A stretch of DNA of 16,578 bases. Source: JBMNKL01 sp050261495. Its GTDB lineage: Bacteria > Bacillota > Clostridia > Acetivibrionales > DTU013. The first letter of the stretch is position 1, and every line of letters begins with the position of its first letter. The stretch is from assembly GCA_050261495.1 (NCBI GenBank), contig JBLNDI010000154.1:1-16578 (forward strand). The letters run 5' to 3'. The position numbers were made by a program, and so were the translations under genes. This document shows positions 7,099 through 15,399 of the stretch, piece by piece. The notes beneath the pieces are model-generated. The model did no database searches and had not been told where the DNA came from. It worked only from the letters and a program-made list of their open reading frames with translations.

Positions 7099-7115
7099 AC
7101 TAAAACCTCCGTATA

Positions 7116-7131
7116 AGAATAAATTTATTCT
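7116..7131. promoter_or_regulatory. Perfect 16-bp palindrome over the deaminase promoter, operator candidate
   Basis: AGAATAAATTTATTCT is a perfect palindrome centred at 7123/7124. It covers most of the predicted -10 box and the expected transcription start of the deaminase gene, the usual place for a dimeric repressor site. No regulator is identifiable from the window. Confidence 0.4.
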
Positions 7132-7135
7132 ACCA
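7127..7135 (-). promoter_or_regulatory. Extended -10 promoter candidate for the intact dCMP deaminase
   Basis: On the - strand TGG precedes TAGAAT (7127-7132), an extended -10 with one mismatch in the hexamer. The 17-base-distant -35 region (TGGCAT) is poor. Transcription would start near 7120 and give a leader of about 22 bases with GGAGG at 7106-7110. Confidence 0.45.
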
Positions 7136-7194
7136 CAAGAACAGGCCGGATGCCATATATAAGAAATTGATTGGGCGGCTTGGGCAGCTTGCAA

Positions 7195-7362
7195 TTTGAC
7201 ACCGGGTTACGTCATGGGCAGGCTGTAATGTCCTGTATCACTTCAACGCAGGCGCGCCATCCGTGGCTCAGGACAAGCGTCTTCGGCATCCATGCCGAAG
7301 TATTCCGGGTATCCTCATGGGTTCCGCGTTCAAGTTTCGCCAGTACAAACACCCTGCAGCTA
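7195..7362. repeat. GC-rich intergenic segment with nested inverted repeats
   Basis: This is the gene-free stretch between the intact deaminase and the giant exported protein. It is more GC-rich than the AT-rich promoter beside it. It holds a 7-bp inverted repeat, TGTCCTG (7229-7235) with CAGGACA (7269-7275), and a tight 9-bp stem, CTTCGGCAT (7281-7289) with ATGCCGAAG (7292-7300), plus the short palindrome GGCGCGCC (7251-7258). No T-run follows either stem on either strand. It could be a dispersed intergenic repeat or a processed 3' untranslated region; no coding frame here is convincing. Confidence 0.35.
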
Positions 7363-10300
7363 TTACTTGGGCTGGATATATGTCAGGTCATAGATATTGC
7401 CTGTTATATCGATATCGTCTATGGTCAGGCTGACGGAGTTTTCGCCCTTGTAAGCAGTAACTGTCATATGGTATGACGGCCTCAGCCTGTTGTCGTTCCA
7501 GTCCTTGGTGGAAGGAGCCAGCGGCAGGTAGTATTCCCAGTATACCTGGTTCCCGGTTACGGAAAATGTCGAGTCCTCCGGGAAATTCACCTCGTAGCCG
7601 AAGAAATCATGGCTGTAATCATAGGTATGGCCGTTTTTATCCGTATAGCGCATGGCTTCTAGTTCAGGACTGAATCGGATCGTGACCTTCTCGGGATCTC
7701 CGATCGTTGTAACTTTGATTTTCACACACTCCAGTGAAAGGAACCTGTGAGGCTCATTTGTCAACTGCTTGCCAAGCAAATCGATCTGTCCGCGCCAGTG
7801 ATTCCAATACCCGCTCAGGTCTACACCGGTTATTGCAAGGTTCGTCAGCCTGAAAGCCACATCCCTTGATTGGGTTCTTCCATTGGGAGCAATAGCAGTA
7901 AACCTGGCTATATAATTGCCGTCCGGAATGCCATTCGGTATCGTAAGCGTGGTTTCCCACATTTTCGTTTCATTATCGCCGTCTCCCGTTTGCACCAGGC
8001 TGAATTTCCGTTCGTAAGGAGTTCCATGGAACAAAGCAACGGTAACTGTTTCCGCATATTTTGATGTGCTTGCTGCAGCAGTAATATTAGCGCCTCCAGT
8101 TAACTCATCCGGCAATGACGGGTTCAAATCAAGCGGTGTTGATACATTGACTTCGAAACTCTTTGACGCCGTCTGGCCGCTGTCGCCTATTGCCGATATC
8201 CTGAAATTGTAGACGCCGTCGGGAAGGGTGTCCGGTATTCGGTAAATGACATTTTCCCAGGTAATATCATTGTTTGTTTTTATACCCGTTTCGCTTCCGA
8301 ACGCAACTTTCTTTACAGGCGCAACATTGGACGCGCCTTTGTACAAGGCCATCTCCAGCCGCACATTTCCGGGGAACCTGGTCCATAAATCATATGCTTC
8401 CAGTTCCTCGGACGCAGGTACGCTGTCCAGGCCGAACCTGGCATCAAGCGTGCGCAGTGACGCCCTAAACTGCATTCCCGGTGTGGGATTCAGCGTGAAA
8501 TTCATAATAAACGGATCTGACCAGTACCCTTCGGGGTCAAGCACATAATATTTCAACTCGTAAGCGCCCGGCGCAAGATTATCGGGTATGCCGTAGTTCC
8601 ACTGTCCTCCCGTTTTTCTCCACGTAATATTCCTGTCAACGATGCCCTTGTCCGGCCTGCTGAATTGATGATCGGGATCATAGCTCATATCGACCCATGT
8701 TGTCCTGTATACGCCGGCAACCGGGTCAAAGTCCCAATCCAATACAGCTTGCGCAATGGGTTTTCTTACAACGTATACTTCCAGGAAAGTCAGTCCGGAA
8801 TAATATGAATATGAGTCGAAAGCCGGATCGTCGGACGGCTTGTCCTTTACCCTGCGGTATATGGTATATTTGCCCGTGTTTAAAAATTTATTTTTTATTT
8901 TGGTTGTCCATCCTGTCTTTTCGTCAAAGTGAGATACCGTTCCGGGTTCATTTCCGGTCGGGTTGTCAAAATAACCGGGATCATGCACATACTGCATTCC
9001 TGCCTCAACAATTTCGTCGTTCTCCAGGTCAAACTGCCCTACGTTCATTACAAAACTCTCGTTTTGAAGCACATAGTATTTTTCAACACTCGGGCTGTTT
9101 TCGGCTATATCGTTTAATACTTCGTCCACTACTTGTCCTATGGTTTTGCCTTCTATGTTAAAATGCTTGTCATGCGCCCTCTGTCCTTTTATAGCGTTTG
9201 TTCCAACAAGGTAAAGCTTTGCCGATTTCACAAAGCCCATTACCATATTTAAGTCTGAAAGCTCCGATATTGCGTCATTGCCGATATAGACAACATACTT
9301 GTCTGACGTCGGGGCGAACGTATCCGTATAAGGCTGCCGCACATCTTTATATATCGTGCCCGAGTAGTAGCCGGTGTAATCGTCGTACCAAACTATTTTC
9401 GGGACCCAGACCGTAACGGTCCTGGTTACGGTGCCGCTGTAGTGGCCGAGTGTCGTTATATACCGAGTGTATCTGTCCCCGGGTGTGCCGGGAGACGAAG
9501 GTGGACCGGTATCGGAAACGGTGGTAACGTGTGTTTTATAAAGCGTTCCTCTGAATCCCTGGCTGTCGCTGTACGATATCGATGGTGTATTGGTATAGCT
9601 GGAATTGGCGCAATACCATTGGCCATTAGAATCGCAAACATATACAGCATATCCGGATCCCGGACTCGTTCCTGTCGCTGTCTTGCTTTCCGTAACCGTC
9701 TGGTAACTCCCCTCGTCCCTGGAATACCTGTTGTTGGTAACGCTTGTCCTCTGCAATGTGCCGGAATACCCGTTGCTCGAATATGTTATGGTTGACGGCG
9801 GATAGCTGCTTCCGGTATGCTTGCTTGTGGTTGCGGGCTGTGAATACGTGTAAGTCCTCATATCCCATATATTGACGTTCGGAATGATATTCCTGCCCAA
9901 AAGCCAGTTGGCCATGTTTATCCTATTTTCCAGCATGTAATCCTTTATTTCGGGGTCAAGGTTTTTGTCCAGCATGAAGTAAATATCGATACTCGGCCTT
10001 TGTATGGGAACATTGATATAAAGGTCGCTTAGCGGCTGGTAGTTGTCCACCCAGAATTCCACCGAGTACGAAGAAATCTTTTTATCGGCATCCGTTACAT
10101 GTTCGGGCAGCGTATCACCTGCAAAGTCCTCTTTTGCCGTTATTATGTATTTATAATACCCAAGCTTTTGCGGCACATATTCCGGGAATTGCTCCTGGTT
10201 GTTCCAGGTTTTGATCTTCCGGTCAAGCGAGCCGTCGTTATCCGAATCATACCACAATTCTATTGTTGACGAATCGATCGTGTCCCCATCCGTGCTTGCT

Positions 10301-12237
10301 ATATCGTAGTACCATGCCTTTACAGTATCGTTCCTGGTATATATGGCGTCCGAAAGGTTGGCACCCACGGCAGGCCCTATATCCTCGATTACCTCGAAAC
10401 TGACCGTATAAGGGTCCGACCACTTCCCTAACGTGTTTCTGCAGCGAAGGGTCAGCGAATATATACCTGGCTTCTTGTACAAAAGCTGTTTTGCAAAGTC
10501 TGTATCAGTTCCCTTGCGGAGCTGCGAAACATCGCCGCCGAATGTCCACTCGTACTGGACGATGGGGTATCTTTGGATGACAAGCTGTATATTGCCCTCA
10601 TTGCAAGTGTTTTGTACGGTTATAAGCCTGTTTTCCTTCCATGTATTTGACGATATTTTGAAATTGGCTATGGGCTTTGTCGGATAAATATAAACAACGT
10701 CCCTTGTGACAAGCTTTCCCGCTTCACCCGGAAAATCCTTCACCTGGTATTCGCAGTCTACATAAGCAAACCTTCCATTTTCCCCAACTTCGCCTTCAAA
10801 TATGAAGCTTCCGGAAAAGAAATAGCTATCATCCACTTCCACGCCGTCAACAAATACCCTTCGGGATTCCACTCTGCTCATGTCGGTATTGTCATATGCG
10901 GCAAACGGCACTCCGTCAAATGCTGTTTCGGGAATGTGGTTTTCGAGGTTGAAATTCTCAATTACGTTTACCGGAAGTGAAGGCATTTCCGTTACGCCTA
11001 TTCCAAGGTCATACGCCGTATTCCCGGTCAGCCCCTGCTTACCGTCCCTGTAATTTGGCTTTGCTGAAGCCGTAAAACGCAAGTTCCATGTGGTTTTTCC
11101 GTCTATCGTCCGGCTGTGCATTTTTAAAAAGCCATATGTAGTCTTGTATTCAAATTCGCAGCTTCCCTTGTTAGTAATATTACGGGCATTTGATACCACC
11201 TGTGCCGGTTGACCCGGGCCCGTAAAAGAGATGGTCCAGTCCTTTATGTCATACCTGACATAGTAAACCGTTATTTTTACGGGGTCGGCGTGTTCTTCAT
11301 CGTCCATGAGCGTGCCGGTTACCCTGAACCTGAGCGTCAGCTCCTTGTCGTCCATTTCGGTACCGACGTCGGTAATATTTTCGGGCAGTTCGGTAAGAAG
11401 TTCAATTGTGGCAGTTACAGGAAGATTTTCTTTTTCTTCTATCTGCGGTACCGCAATAGTTTGATACCATATTGTCCCGTTCCGGTCATGCCACATGCGC
11501 CCCTGCCCGATGCCGAGAAGCGTCGGGGCTGATTCCACGTAAAGATAACGGAATACTTCAGGGTCAACAATGTCCCCTATAAGCGGCACGCCGCCGTATT
11601 CCCGGAGGGACTTGTTTATCCAGTTTTGCACGCGGGGCTGTACGGTAGGATCGGCGTAATTTCGTCTGCCCGTTGCAGCGTCGTTATAAATTTTATCCCG
11701 TGGTCTTTTATTTTCCGGCAGATTATCCCACGGGTTTCTGATCCATGCCCTTTCGTTGAATTTCGTTACAACCGAGTCGGGCTCAAAGTTCAGGTTGGTA
11801 AGAGGGTTTCCATTCACGTCATACCCGTGGTAGCGGTATTCCCCGCGCTTTCCGTCCTTCGTATAATACCCTTCATTTTTAATCGCAAGCTGGCCGGGTT
11901 TTTTCGTGGAATTTTTAAAATCATTCTTCGGCACCTTGGAATAATTGCCGTAACAAAGTATTCCCTGGTCCATCCAGAGCTGGTAGTTTATATACAGCTT
12001 CGTCCCCTGTATCATCATGTACCTCGGCGGCGCGCCGCCCCCGGGAAGCGTCGGGAGCGAGTCTTTATACTGCTCATATAGCGCTTTGCCGCTTTCGGTA
12101 TCATCCATAAACTCCATATATCTGCCGTCGTCATATCCAGGCGATACGGCCGCAGCCGATTTCGAAAGCGGGAAAAAAGACAATAGTACTGCCAGCGATA
12201 AAATCACCGAAATTATCCGGGTTTGTTTTATCTTCAT
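7363..12237 (-). CDS. Giant exported protein with PKD-like, repeat-interrupted and Ig-like modules
   Basis: The 1624-residue product begins with a signal peptide (basic KIKQTR, hydrophobic 9-24, likely cleavage near SAAA/V at 30). A large unassigned N-terminal region follows. A PKD-like domain lies at about 550-615 (YEWTFGG ... GIYSLTLRCRN). Around 747 the strand IDIYFMLD and around 977 KYVVYIGND look like halves of one globular domain separated by a repeat region with four Tyr-Ser-Gly-Thr motifs. Near the C-terminus three Ig-like modules share IPD.L.DG.Y (about 1214, 1332 and 1432). No LPXTG, SLH or C-terminal membrane anchor is visible. The ATG at 12237 has GGAGG (12245-12249) 7 bases upstream; an ATG at 12240 is also possible. 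It lies 58 bases after the SLH gene. I recall similar large Clostridia proteins labelled 'Athe_2463 domain', but could not verify this. Function unknown; adhesion or a pilus-linked role is inference. Confidence 0.85.
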   Translation of the reverse strand: MKIKQTRIISVILSLAVLLSFFPLSKSAAAVSPGYDDGRYMEFMDDTESGKALYEQYKDSLPTLPGGGAPPRYMMIQGTKLYINYQLWMDQGILCYGNYSKVPKNDFKNSTKKPGQLAIKNEGYYTKDGKRGEYRYHGYDVNGNPLTNLNFEPDSVVTKFNERAWIRNPWDNLPENKRPRDKIYNDAATGRRNYADPTVQPRVQNWINKSLREYGGVPLIGDIVDPEVFRYLYVESAPTLLGIGQGRMWHDRNGTIWYQTIAVPQIEEKENLPVTATIELLTELPENITDVGTEMDDKELTLRFRVTGTLMDDEEHADPVKITVYYVRYDIKDWTISFTGPGQPAQVVSNARNITNKGSCEFEYKTTYGFLKMHSRTIDGKTTWNLRFTASAKPNYRDGKQGLTGNTAYDLGIGVTEMPSLPVNVIENFNLENHIPETAFDGVPFAAYDNTDMSRVESRRVFVDGVEVDDSYFFSGSFIFEGEVGENGRFAYVDCEYQVKDFPGEAGKLVTRDVVYIYPTKPIANFKISSNTWKENRLITVQNTCNEGNIQLVIQRYPIVQYEWTFGGDVSQLRKGTDTDFAKQLLYKKPGIYSLTLRCRNTLGKWSDPYTVSFEVIEDIGPAVGANLSDAIYTRNDTVKAWYYDIASTDGDTIDSSTIELWYDSDNDGSLDRKIKTWNNQEQFPEYVPQKLGYYKYIITAKEDFAGDTLPEHVTDADKKISSYSVEFWVDNYQPLSDLYINVPIQRPSIDIYFMLDKNLDPEIKDYMLENRINMANWLLGRNIIPNVNIWDMRTYTYSQPATTSKHTGSSYPPSTITYSSNGYSGTLQRTSVTNNRYSRDEGSYQTVTESKTATGTSPGSGYAVYVCDSNGQWYCANSSYTNTPSISYSDSQGFRGTLYKTHVTTVSDTGPPSSPGTPGDRYTRYITTLGHYSGTVTRTVTVWVPKIVWYDDYTGYYSGTIYKDVRQPYTDTFAPTSDKYVVYIGNDAISELSDLNMVMGFVKSAKLYLVGTNAIKGQRAHDKHFNIEGKTIGQVVDEVLNDIAENSPSVEKYYVLQNESFVMNVGQFDLENDEIVEAGMQYVHDPGYFDNPTGNEPGTVSHFDEKTGWTTKIKNKFLNTGKYTIYRRVKDKPSDDPAFDSYSYYSGLTFLEVYVVRKPIAQAVLDWDFDPVAGVYRTTWVDMSYDPDHQFSRPDKGIVDRNITWRKTGGQWNYGIPDNLAPGAYELKYYVLDPEGYWSDPFIMNFTLNPTPGMQFRASLRTLDARFGLDSVPASEELEAYDLWTRFPGNVRLEMALYKGASNVAPVKKVAFGSETGIKTNNDITWENVIYRIPDTLPDGVYNFRISAIGDSGQTASKSFEVNVSTPLDLNPSLPDELTGGANITAAASTSKYAETVTVALFHGTPYERKFSLVQTGDGDNETKMWETTLTIPNGIPDGNYIARFTAIAPNGRTQSRDVAFRLTNLAITGVDLSGYWNHWRGQIDLLGKQLTNEPHRFLSLECVKIKVTTIGDPEKVTIRFSPELEAMRYTDKNGHTYDYSHDFFGYEVNFPEDSTFSVTGNQVYWEYYLPLAPSTKDWNDNRLRPSYHMTVTAYKGENSVSLTIDDIDITGNIYDLTYIQPK

Positions 12238-12295
12238 CATATAACCTCCAGTATACAGTTGTTTTATTGACTTTTTTAATGACAATTTTTAGCGG

Positions 12296-13705
12296 TTATT
12301 TCTCGCCTTTTAGCTTTACATAAAATGCAAAACCTCTGGAATCACCTACAAATTCTGTATGCCTGTTATTTATTCTAAGTGTATTCCAATAATTGCTGCC
12401 GTCGGGCTTATCTGTTTCTATGTTTAAATACTTGTCATGAAGCGCAATGGCTTTCTGTGCGTCCTTTTCGTACAGCGCCTTCAATATCTCCTTTATATAG
12501 TCTGCGAAAAGCTCCCTGTATGCCTCTTTCTGTCTGACATAGAAAGTATATGCAAATGGATAATCCGGGTCATTGAATGTGTTGTTTGACTGAAAAGCTG
12601 CTATTACGTTCGTCACACAGTCCTGCTGCCATGCTTTATAACTCCTGTACATATCAACACAGACCGCACCGTCGTAAGGATTGTAGAATAAAGTTGCATA
12701 TCCCTTCGCCTTCGGTAAAGCTTTTTCCATAACCTTTTCGATTTCGAAGTATTCCCTGATGGGTCCCGGGTATATTTCCATCGGGTTGCCCAGGTTGTCT
12801 ATCAGTTTTATAACCTCATCCGTACCGGGAGCCGTGGGTCTCCTCTCGGTCTTGTCCAATATGCGGATTATTACTGCCGCAGCTTCCGCCCTTGTAAGCG
12901 TGTCTTTCGGGTAGTACCTGTTATTGGAGCCTTGTATCAGCCCTAGCTTATACCCGTCCAGCACGTACTGCTTTAGGCTGTCGTTTATTGATTCATAATC
13001 GGCAATCTTACCGATTATGTACGTATCGTATTTACTGCCGGGAGCTTCTTCAGCCATTAAGGCGGTGCGAACGATAATTCTCGCCATTTCTTCCCTGGAA
13101 AGAGGCTTTTTATAGTCCGCAAACTCCCCATAGCGGATAATGCCTTCCTCCATTGCCATGTCAATAAACGGTTGCGCCCAATACCCCGTATCCTGCTCTA
13201 TCTTGTGCCCCATGGCCATAACCGCCATCTTTATGAACTGTTCGGCAGTAACGGGGTTATTCGGGCAAAACCTGCCATCCCCAACTCCCGCGATAATACC
13301 TAAAGCAGTGAGCTTTCCCACTACCTGTCTGGACCAGTGCCTGTCCATGTCATGAAACCTGCTGACATATGCTTCAACCGTGATCGAATCCATTGCCGCA
13401 AGTTTATCCAGCAGCGGTTTCATCCTGTAACCGGTTTCCGAAATCCCCGTGTCTAAAGCTCCGGTTTCTGTATCCACCTTTTCCGATGTCTTATATCCTA
13501 CGCCCAAGTCAGTGGCGTCCCTTGATGTATCCCGGCTTTCGGCATATGCCGTCATGCCTGAAATCATAACAATCAGTACCGCTAAAGCAAAAGCCCTGTG
13601 TAATCTCTTCGGATTTATCAGGCTTGCAGGATTATTGAAAATCTTCCACTTCATAAGTTTTTTCCGATTCATGCGTTCTTTTAGACTAAAGCTTATCAAT
13701 CTCAT
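12296..13705 (-). CDS. S-layer homology (SLH) domain protein with unknown C-terminal domain
   Basis: This exported protein probably sits on the cell wall by SLH binding to pyruvylated secondary wall polymer. The 469 residues start with a long basic lead, a hydrophobic helix (38-50) and a signal-peptidase site after AYA (53-55). Three SLH repeats follow: 117-166 (FHDMDRHWSR ... GDGRFCPNNPVTAEQF), 175-216 (YWAQPFIDMAMEEGII ... PLSREEMARI), and 233-285 (KIADYESI ... YYPKDTLTRAEAA). Residues 290-469 form a domain I do not recognise, with two cysteines. The ATG at 13705 overlaps the stop of the FHA gene as ATGA, so translation is coupled; an internal ATG at 13672 is an alternative. Its wall anchor could tether the giant protein encoded next, which has none. 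Confidence 0.9.
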   Translation of the reverse strand: MRLISFSLKERMNRKKLMKWKIFNNPASLINPKRLHRAFALAVLIVMISGMTAYAESRDTSRDATDLGVGYKTSEKVDTETGALDTGISETGYRMKPLLDKLAAMDSITVEAYVSRFHDMDRHWSRQVVGKLTALGIIAGVGDGRFCPNNPVTAEQFIKMAVMAMGHKIEQDTGYWAQPFIDMAMEEGIIRYGEFADYKKPLSREEMARIIVRTALMAEEAPGSKYDTYIIGKIADYESINDSLKQYVLDGYKLGLIQGSNNRYYPKDTLTRAEAAAVIIRILDKTERRPTAPGTDEVIKLIDNLGNPMEIYPGPIREYFEIEKVMEKALPKAKGYATLFYNPYDGAVCVDMYRSYKAWQQDCVTNVIAAFQSNNTFNDPDYPFAYTFYVRQKEAYRELFADYIKEILKALYEKDAQKAIALHDKYLNIETDKPDGSNYWNTLRINNRHTEFVGDSRGFAFYVKLKGEK

Positions 13706-15258
13706 GACATCACCAGGACAAACTCGCTGTTTGCCAGCTGAAGCTTGTCGTTCTCCTTCAACTCGTATTCTTTATTGCTTTCAATACGTACATCATTTAT
13801 ATACGTGCCGTTCATTGAATTCAAATCCCTCACAAAGCACGCTCCATTCCTGAAAATCAGCTCCGCGTGCAGTTTGCCAACGGCATTGTTGTTAATTACA
13901 TAATCGACGTGTCCCACCAGCCTGCCGATAATAAACTCATCCTTGTCAATAATGATATCCTCGTCGCCGCTTCGCCTTCCAGTGCTTTTCAAAATACGCA
14001 TTCCCTTCGGGCAGTGCCGAAGCAGTTCCGTCCTGCATGAGCCCTGGATTTCCGGAACCATCGCGGCTGTGCTGTCCTTGGATGAAGCGCCTTCCCTGCT
14101 TCCTTCCGCTGCGCCATCCATCGGCTGGGCCAGGCTCTTGCCGGCTTTCTCGCAGGTAGTGTCTCCCTTGGCAACCCAGGTGCCGCTTTCCTTCACATTC
14201 CGGGTATTACCTGCCTTGGCGTTCCGGACATTGCACATTCCGGCGTCAATCTGCACATCACTGATACATGCTCCATTCCTGCCATGTTGCATCCCCGCCT
14301 TAGCCGGACTTGACGTCGCTTCCGCATATGCGGCCTTTACCGTCAACTTGCCGCCGTCAGCCTTGATTTCTTTCACACCGGTTAATTTCAAAGGGGATAA
14401 TTTCTTAAATAAAAGGACGTCCACCGCCGCTACGATCATAATAACCGCAGCATATGTAACGGCCGGATTTTTGCCCGCATTATCCAGGAATCCGCGGCAT
14501 AAATATACGATGCCGCCCATGGCAAGCTGCAGCAGTAATGCCAAGGCTGCAAACACCGGCGCCGTTTTGCTTCTTTCGCCCTTATCCCCGGTTTTTTCCT
14601 GAACTTTCTCTTTTTTGCCCGTTATGTGGCTTTCCTCCCATATGTCATCTTTCGGCGTATCAATAACAGGCCCTTCAATCTCCATTTTCTGCTCCCGCGA
14701 ATACAACAGCTCATTCATGAGGGCTATGAAGCTCCCAAGGTTGAAGGTATCGCATTTGACCGCCGACAGTATCCGCTGGACCAGGTTGCCGCTATCAAAA
14801 CCTTCAACATGTATGTGCTGCAAAAGCAAGTCGCAGATAAAATCCTGCAGCGCCCCGCACCCTTTCCCCTCGATTGCGGCCGGAACGTAAACAAGAGAGG
14901 GTTCAAGGGTCTCCGGGTTGATAAACACATATTCCGGGTTGAAAACGAAATTTGAAACATGCAATAAATAGCCTCTCGAATCATTTACAGAAGCGGCTAC
15001 ATCCAGGAAAAACTTCAATAATTGCTCCTTTGAAAATTTTTTTCTTTTTAAATAAAATGACAGCGGTATTCTTGAAGTGATATTGTAATAGAGCCGGTTT
15101 ACTCCTTCGCTGCCGGCAGTTTCCGGAGCAATAACGTACCTGATGCGGTTTAGTTCTATCATCCTGGCCTGGTAGCCAATTATTTCGGTTTTAAATTGGA
15201 CCACGAGGAAACTGGATACCTCATCGCTTTCGTATGCAAATTCAAGTTCGCTTTTCAT
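13702..15258 (-). CDS. Membrane-anchored FHA-domain protein of the Tad locus (DUF6382-like N-terminus)
   Basis: FHA domains bind phosphothreonine peptides and often couple Ser/Thr kinases to secretion machines. The 518 residues comprise an N-terminal cytoplasmic domain (about 1-185) resembling the DUF6382 domain found with Tad genes in Clostridia, two hydrophobic helices (234-254 and 266-285), a low-complexity linker (about 300-430), and a C-terminal FHA domain (440-518) with IIGR (443-446), LHAEL (463-467) and NSMNGTYIN (480-488). The serine usual just before the R/K-x-H of the core is glycine (G461), which may weaken phosphothreonine binding. The ATG at 15258 is preferred because it fits the family N-terminus; TTG at 15276 with AAAGG 11 bases upstream is an alternative. 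The stop overlaps the SLH gene start. Confidence 0.85.
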   Translation of the reverse strand: MKSELEFAYESDEVSSFLVVQFKTEIIGYQARMIELNRIRYVIAPETAGSEGVNRLYYNITSRIPLSFYLKRKKFSKEQLLKFFLDVAASVNDSRGYLLHVSNFVFNPEYVFINPETLEPSLVYVPAAIEGKGCGALQDFICDLLLQHIHVEGFDSGNLVQRILSAVKCDTFNLGSFIALMNELLYSREQKMEIEGPVIDTPKDDIWEESHITGKKEKVQEKTGDKGERSKTAPVFAALALLLQLAMGGIVYLCRGFLDNAGKNPAVTYAAVIMIVAAVDVLLFKKLSPLKLTGVKEIKADGGKLTVKAAYAEATSSPAKAGMQHGRNGACISDVQIDAGMCNVRNAKAGNTRNVKESGTWVAKGDTTCEKAGKSLAQPMDGAAEGSREGASSKDSTAAMVPEIQGSCRTELLRHCPKGMRILKSTGRRSGDEDIIIDKDEFIIGRLVGHVDYVINNNAVGKLHAELIFRNGACFVRDLNSMNGTYINDVRIESNKEYELKENDKLQLANSEFVLVMS

Positions 15259-15299
15259 ATTCTGTACATTCGCCAATCAATCTCAAACCTTTCTTTCCT

Positions 15300-15399
15300 T
15301 CATGTTTGCAAAATCTGCTCTGCGTTTTCTCCAAAATCCTTTGCAGCAGGTTTCCCGATAGCATCAAGCAGCAGCTTTTCCGCAGCATCAATTGATTTG
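15300..15399 (-). other. Coding-looking stretch past the pilin stop, +1 frame, no normal start codon
   Basis: On the - strand, in the frame +1 relative to the pilin, about 32 codons read as a natural helix-rich peptide (KSIDAAEKLLLDAIGKP, then AAKDFGENAEQILQT) ending in TGA at 15300-15302. The frame is closed upstream by TAA within the pilin end, and no ATG, GTG or TTG opens it. It could be the real C-terminus of the pilin reached by a frameshift, a gene remnant, or a short ORF with a rare start. An ATG at 15388 (TGATG overlap) opens a different frame of 48 codons whose product looks unlike a protein. Confidence 0.35.

Noticed and set aside
7281..7300. Tight 9-bp stem as a terminator for the giant gene
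   Set aside because: No T-run follows on either strand, so it does not meet the intrinsic terminator pattern.
7171..7476. 101-codon + strand open frame across the intergenic segment
   Set aside because: It overlaps the 3' end of the giant gene antisense, has no ribosome site, and its composition is not protein-like.
9442..9795. Long + strand open frames antisense to the giant gene
   Set aside because: They are shadows of the - strand gene, without ribosome sites or recognisable domains.
9960..10000. A metal-binding (MIDAS) vWA domain in the giant protein
   Set aside because: The expected Asp-x-Ser-x-Ser is absent (Asp-Lys-Asn-Leu-Asp instead), so only a general vWA- or Rossmann-like shape is suggested.
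15253..15388. 48-codon open frame on the - strand starting with ATG at the TGATG overlap with the pilin stop
   Set aside because: Its product is rich in Cys, Arg and Lys with no protein-like pattern, and the adjacent frame reads far more naturally.
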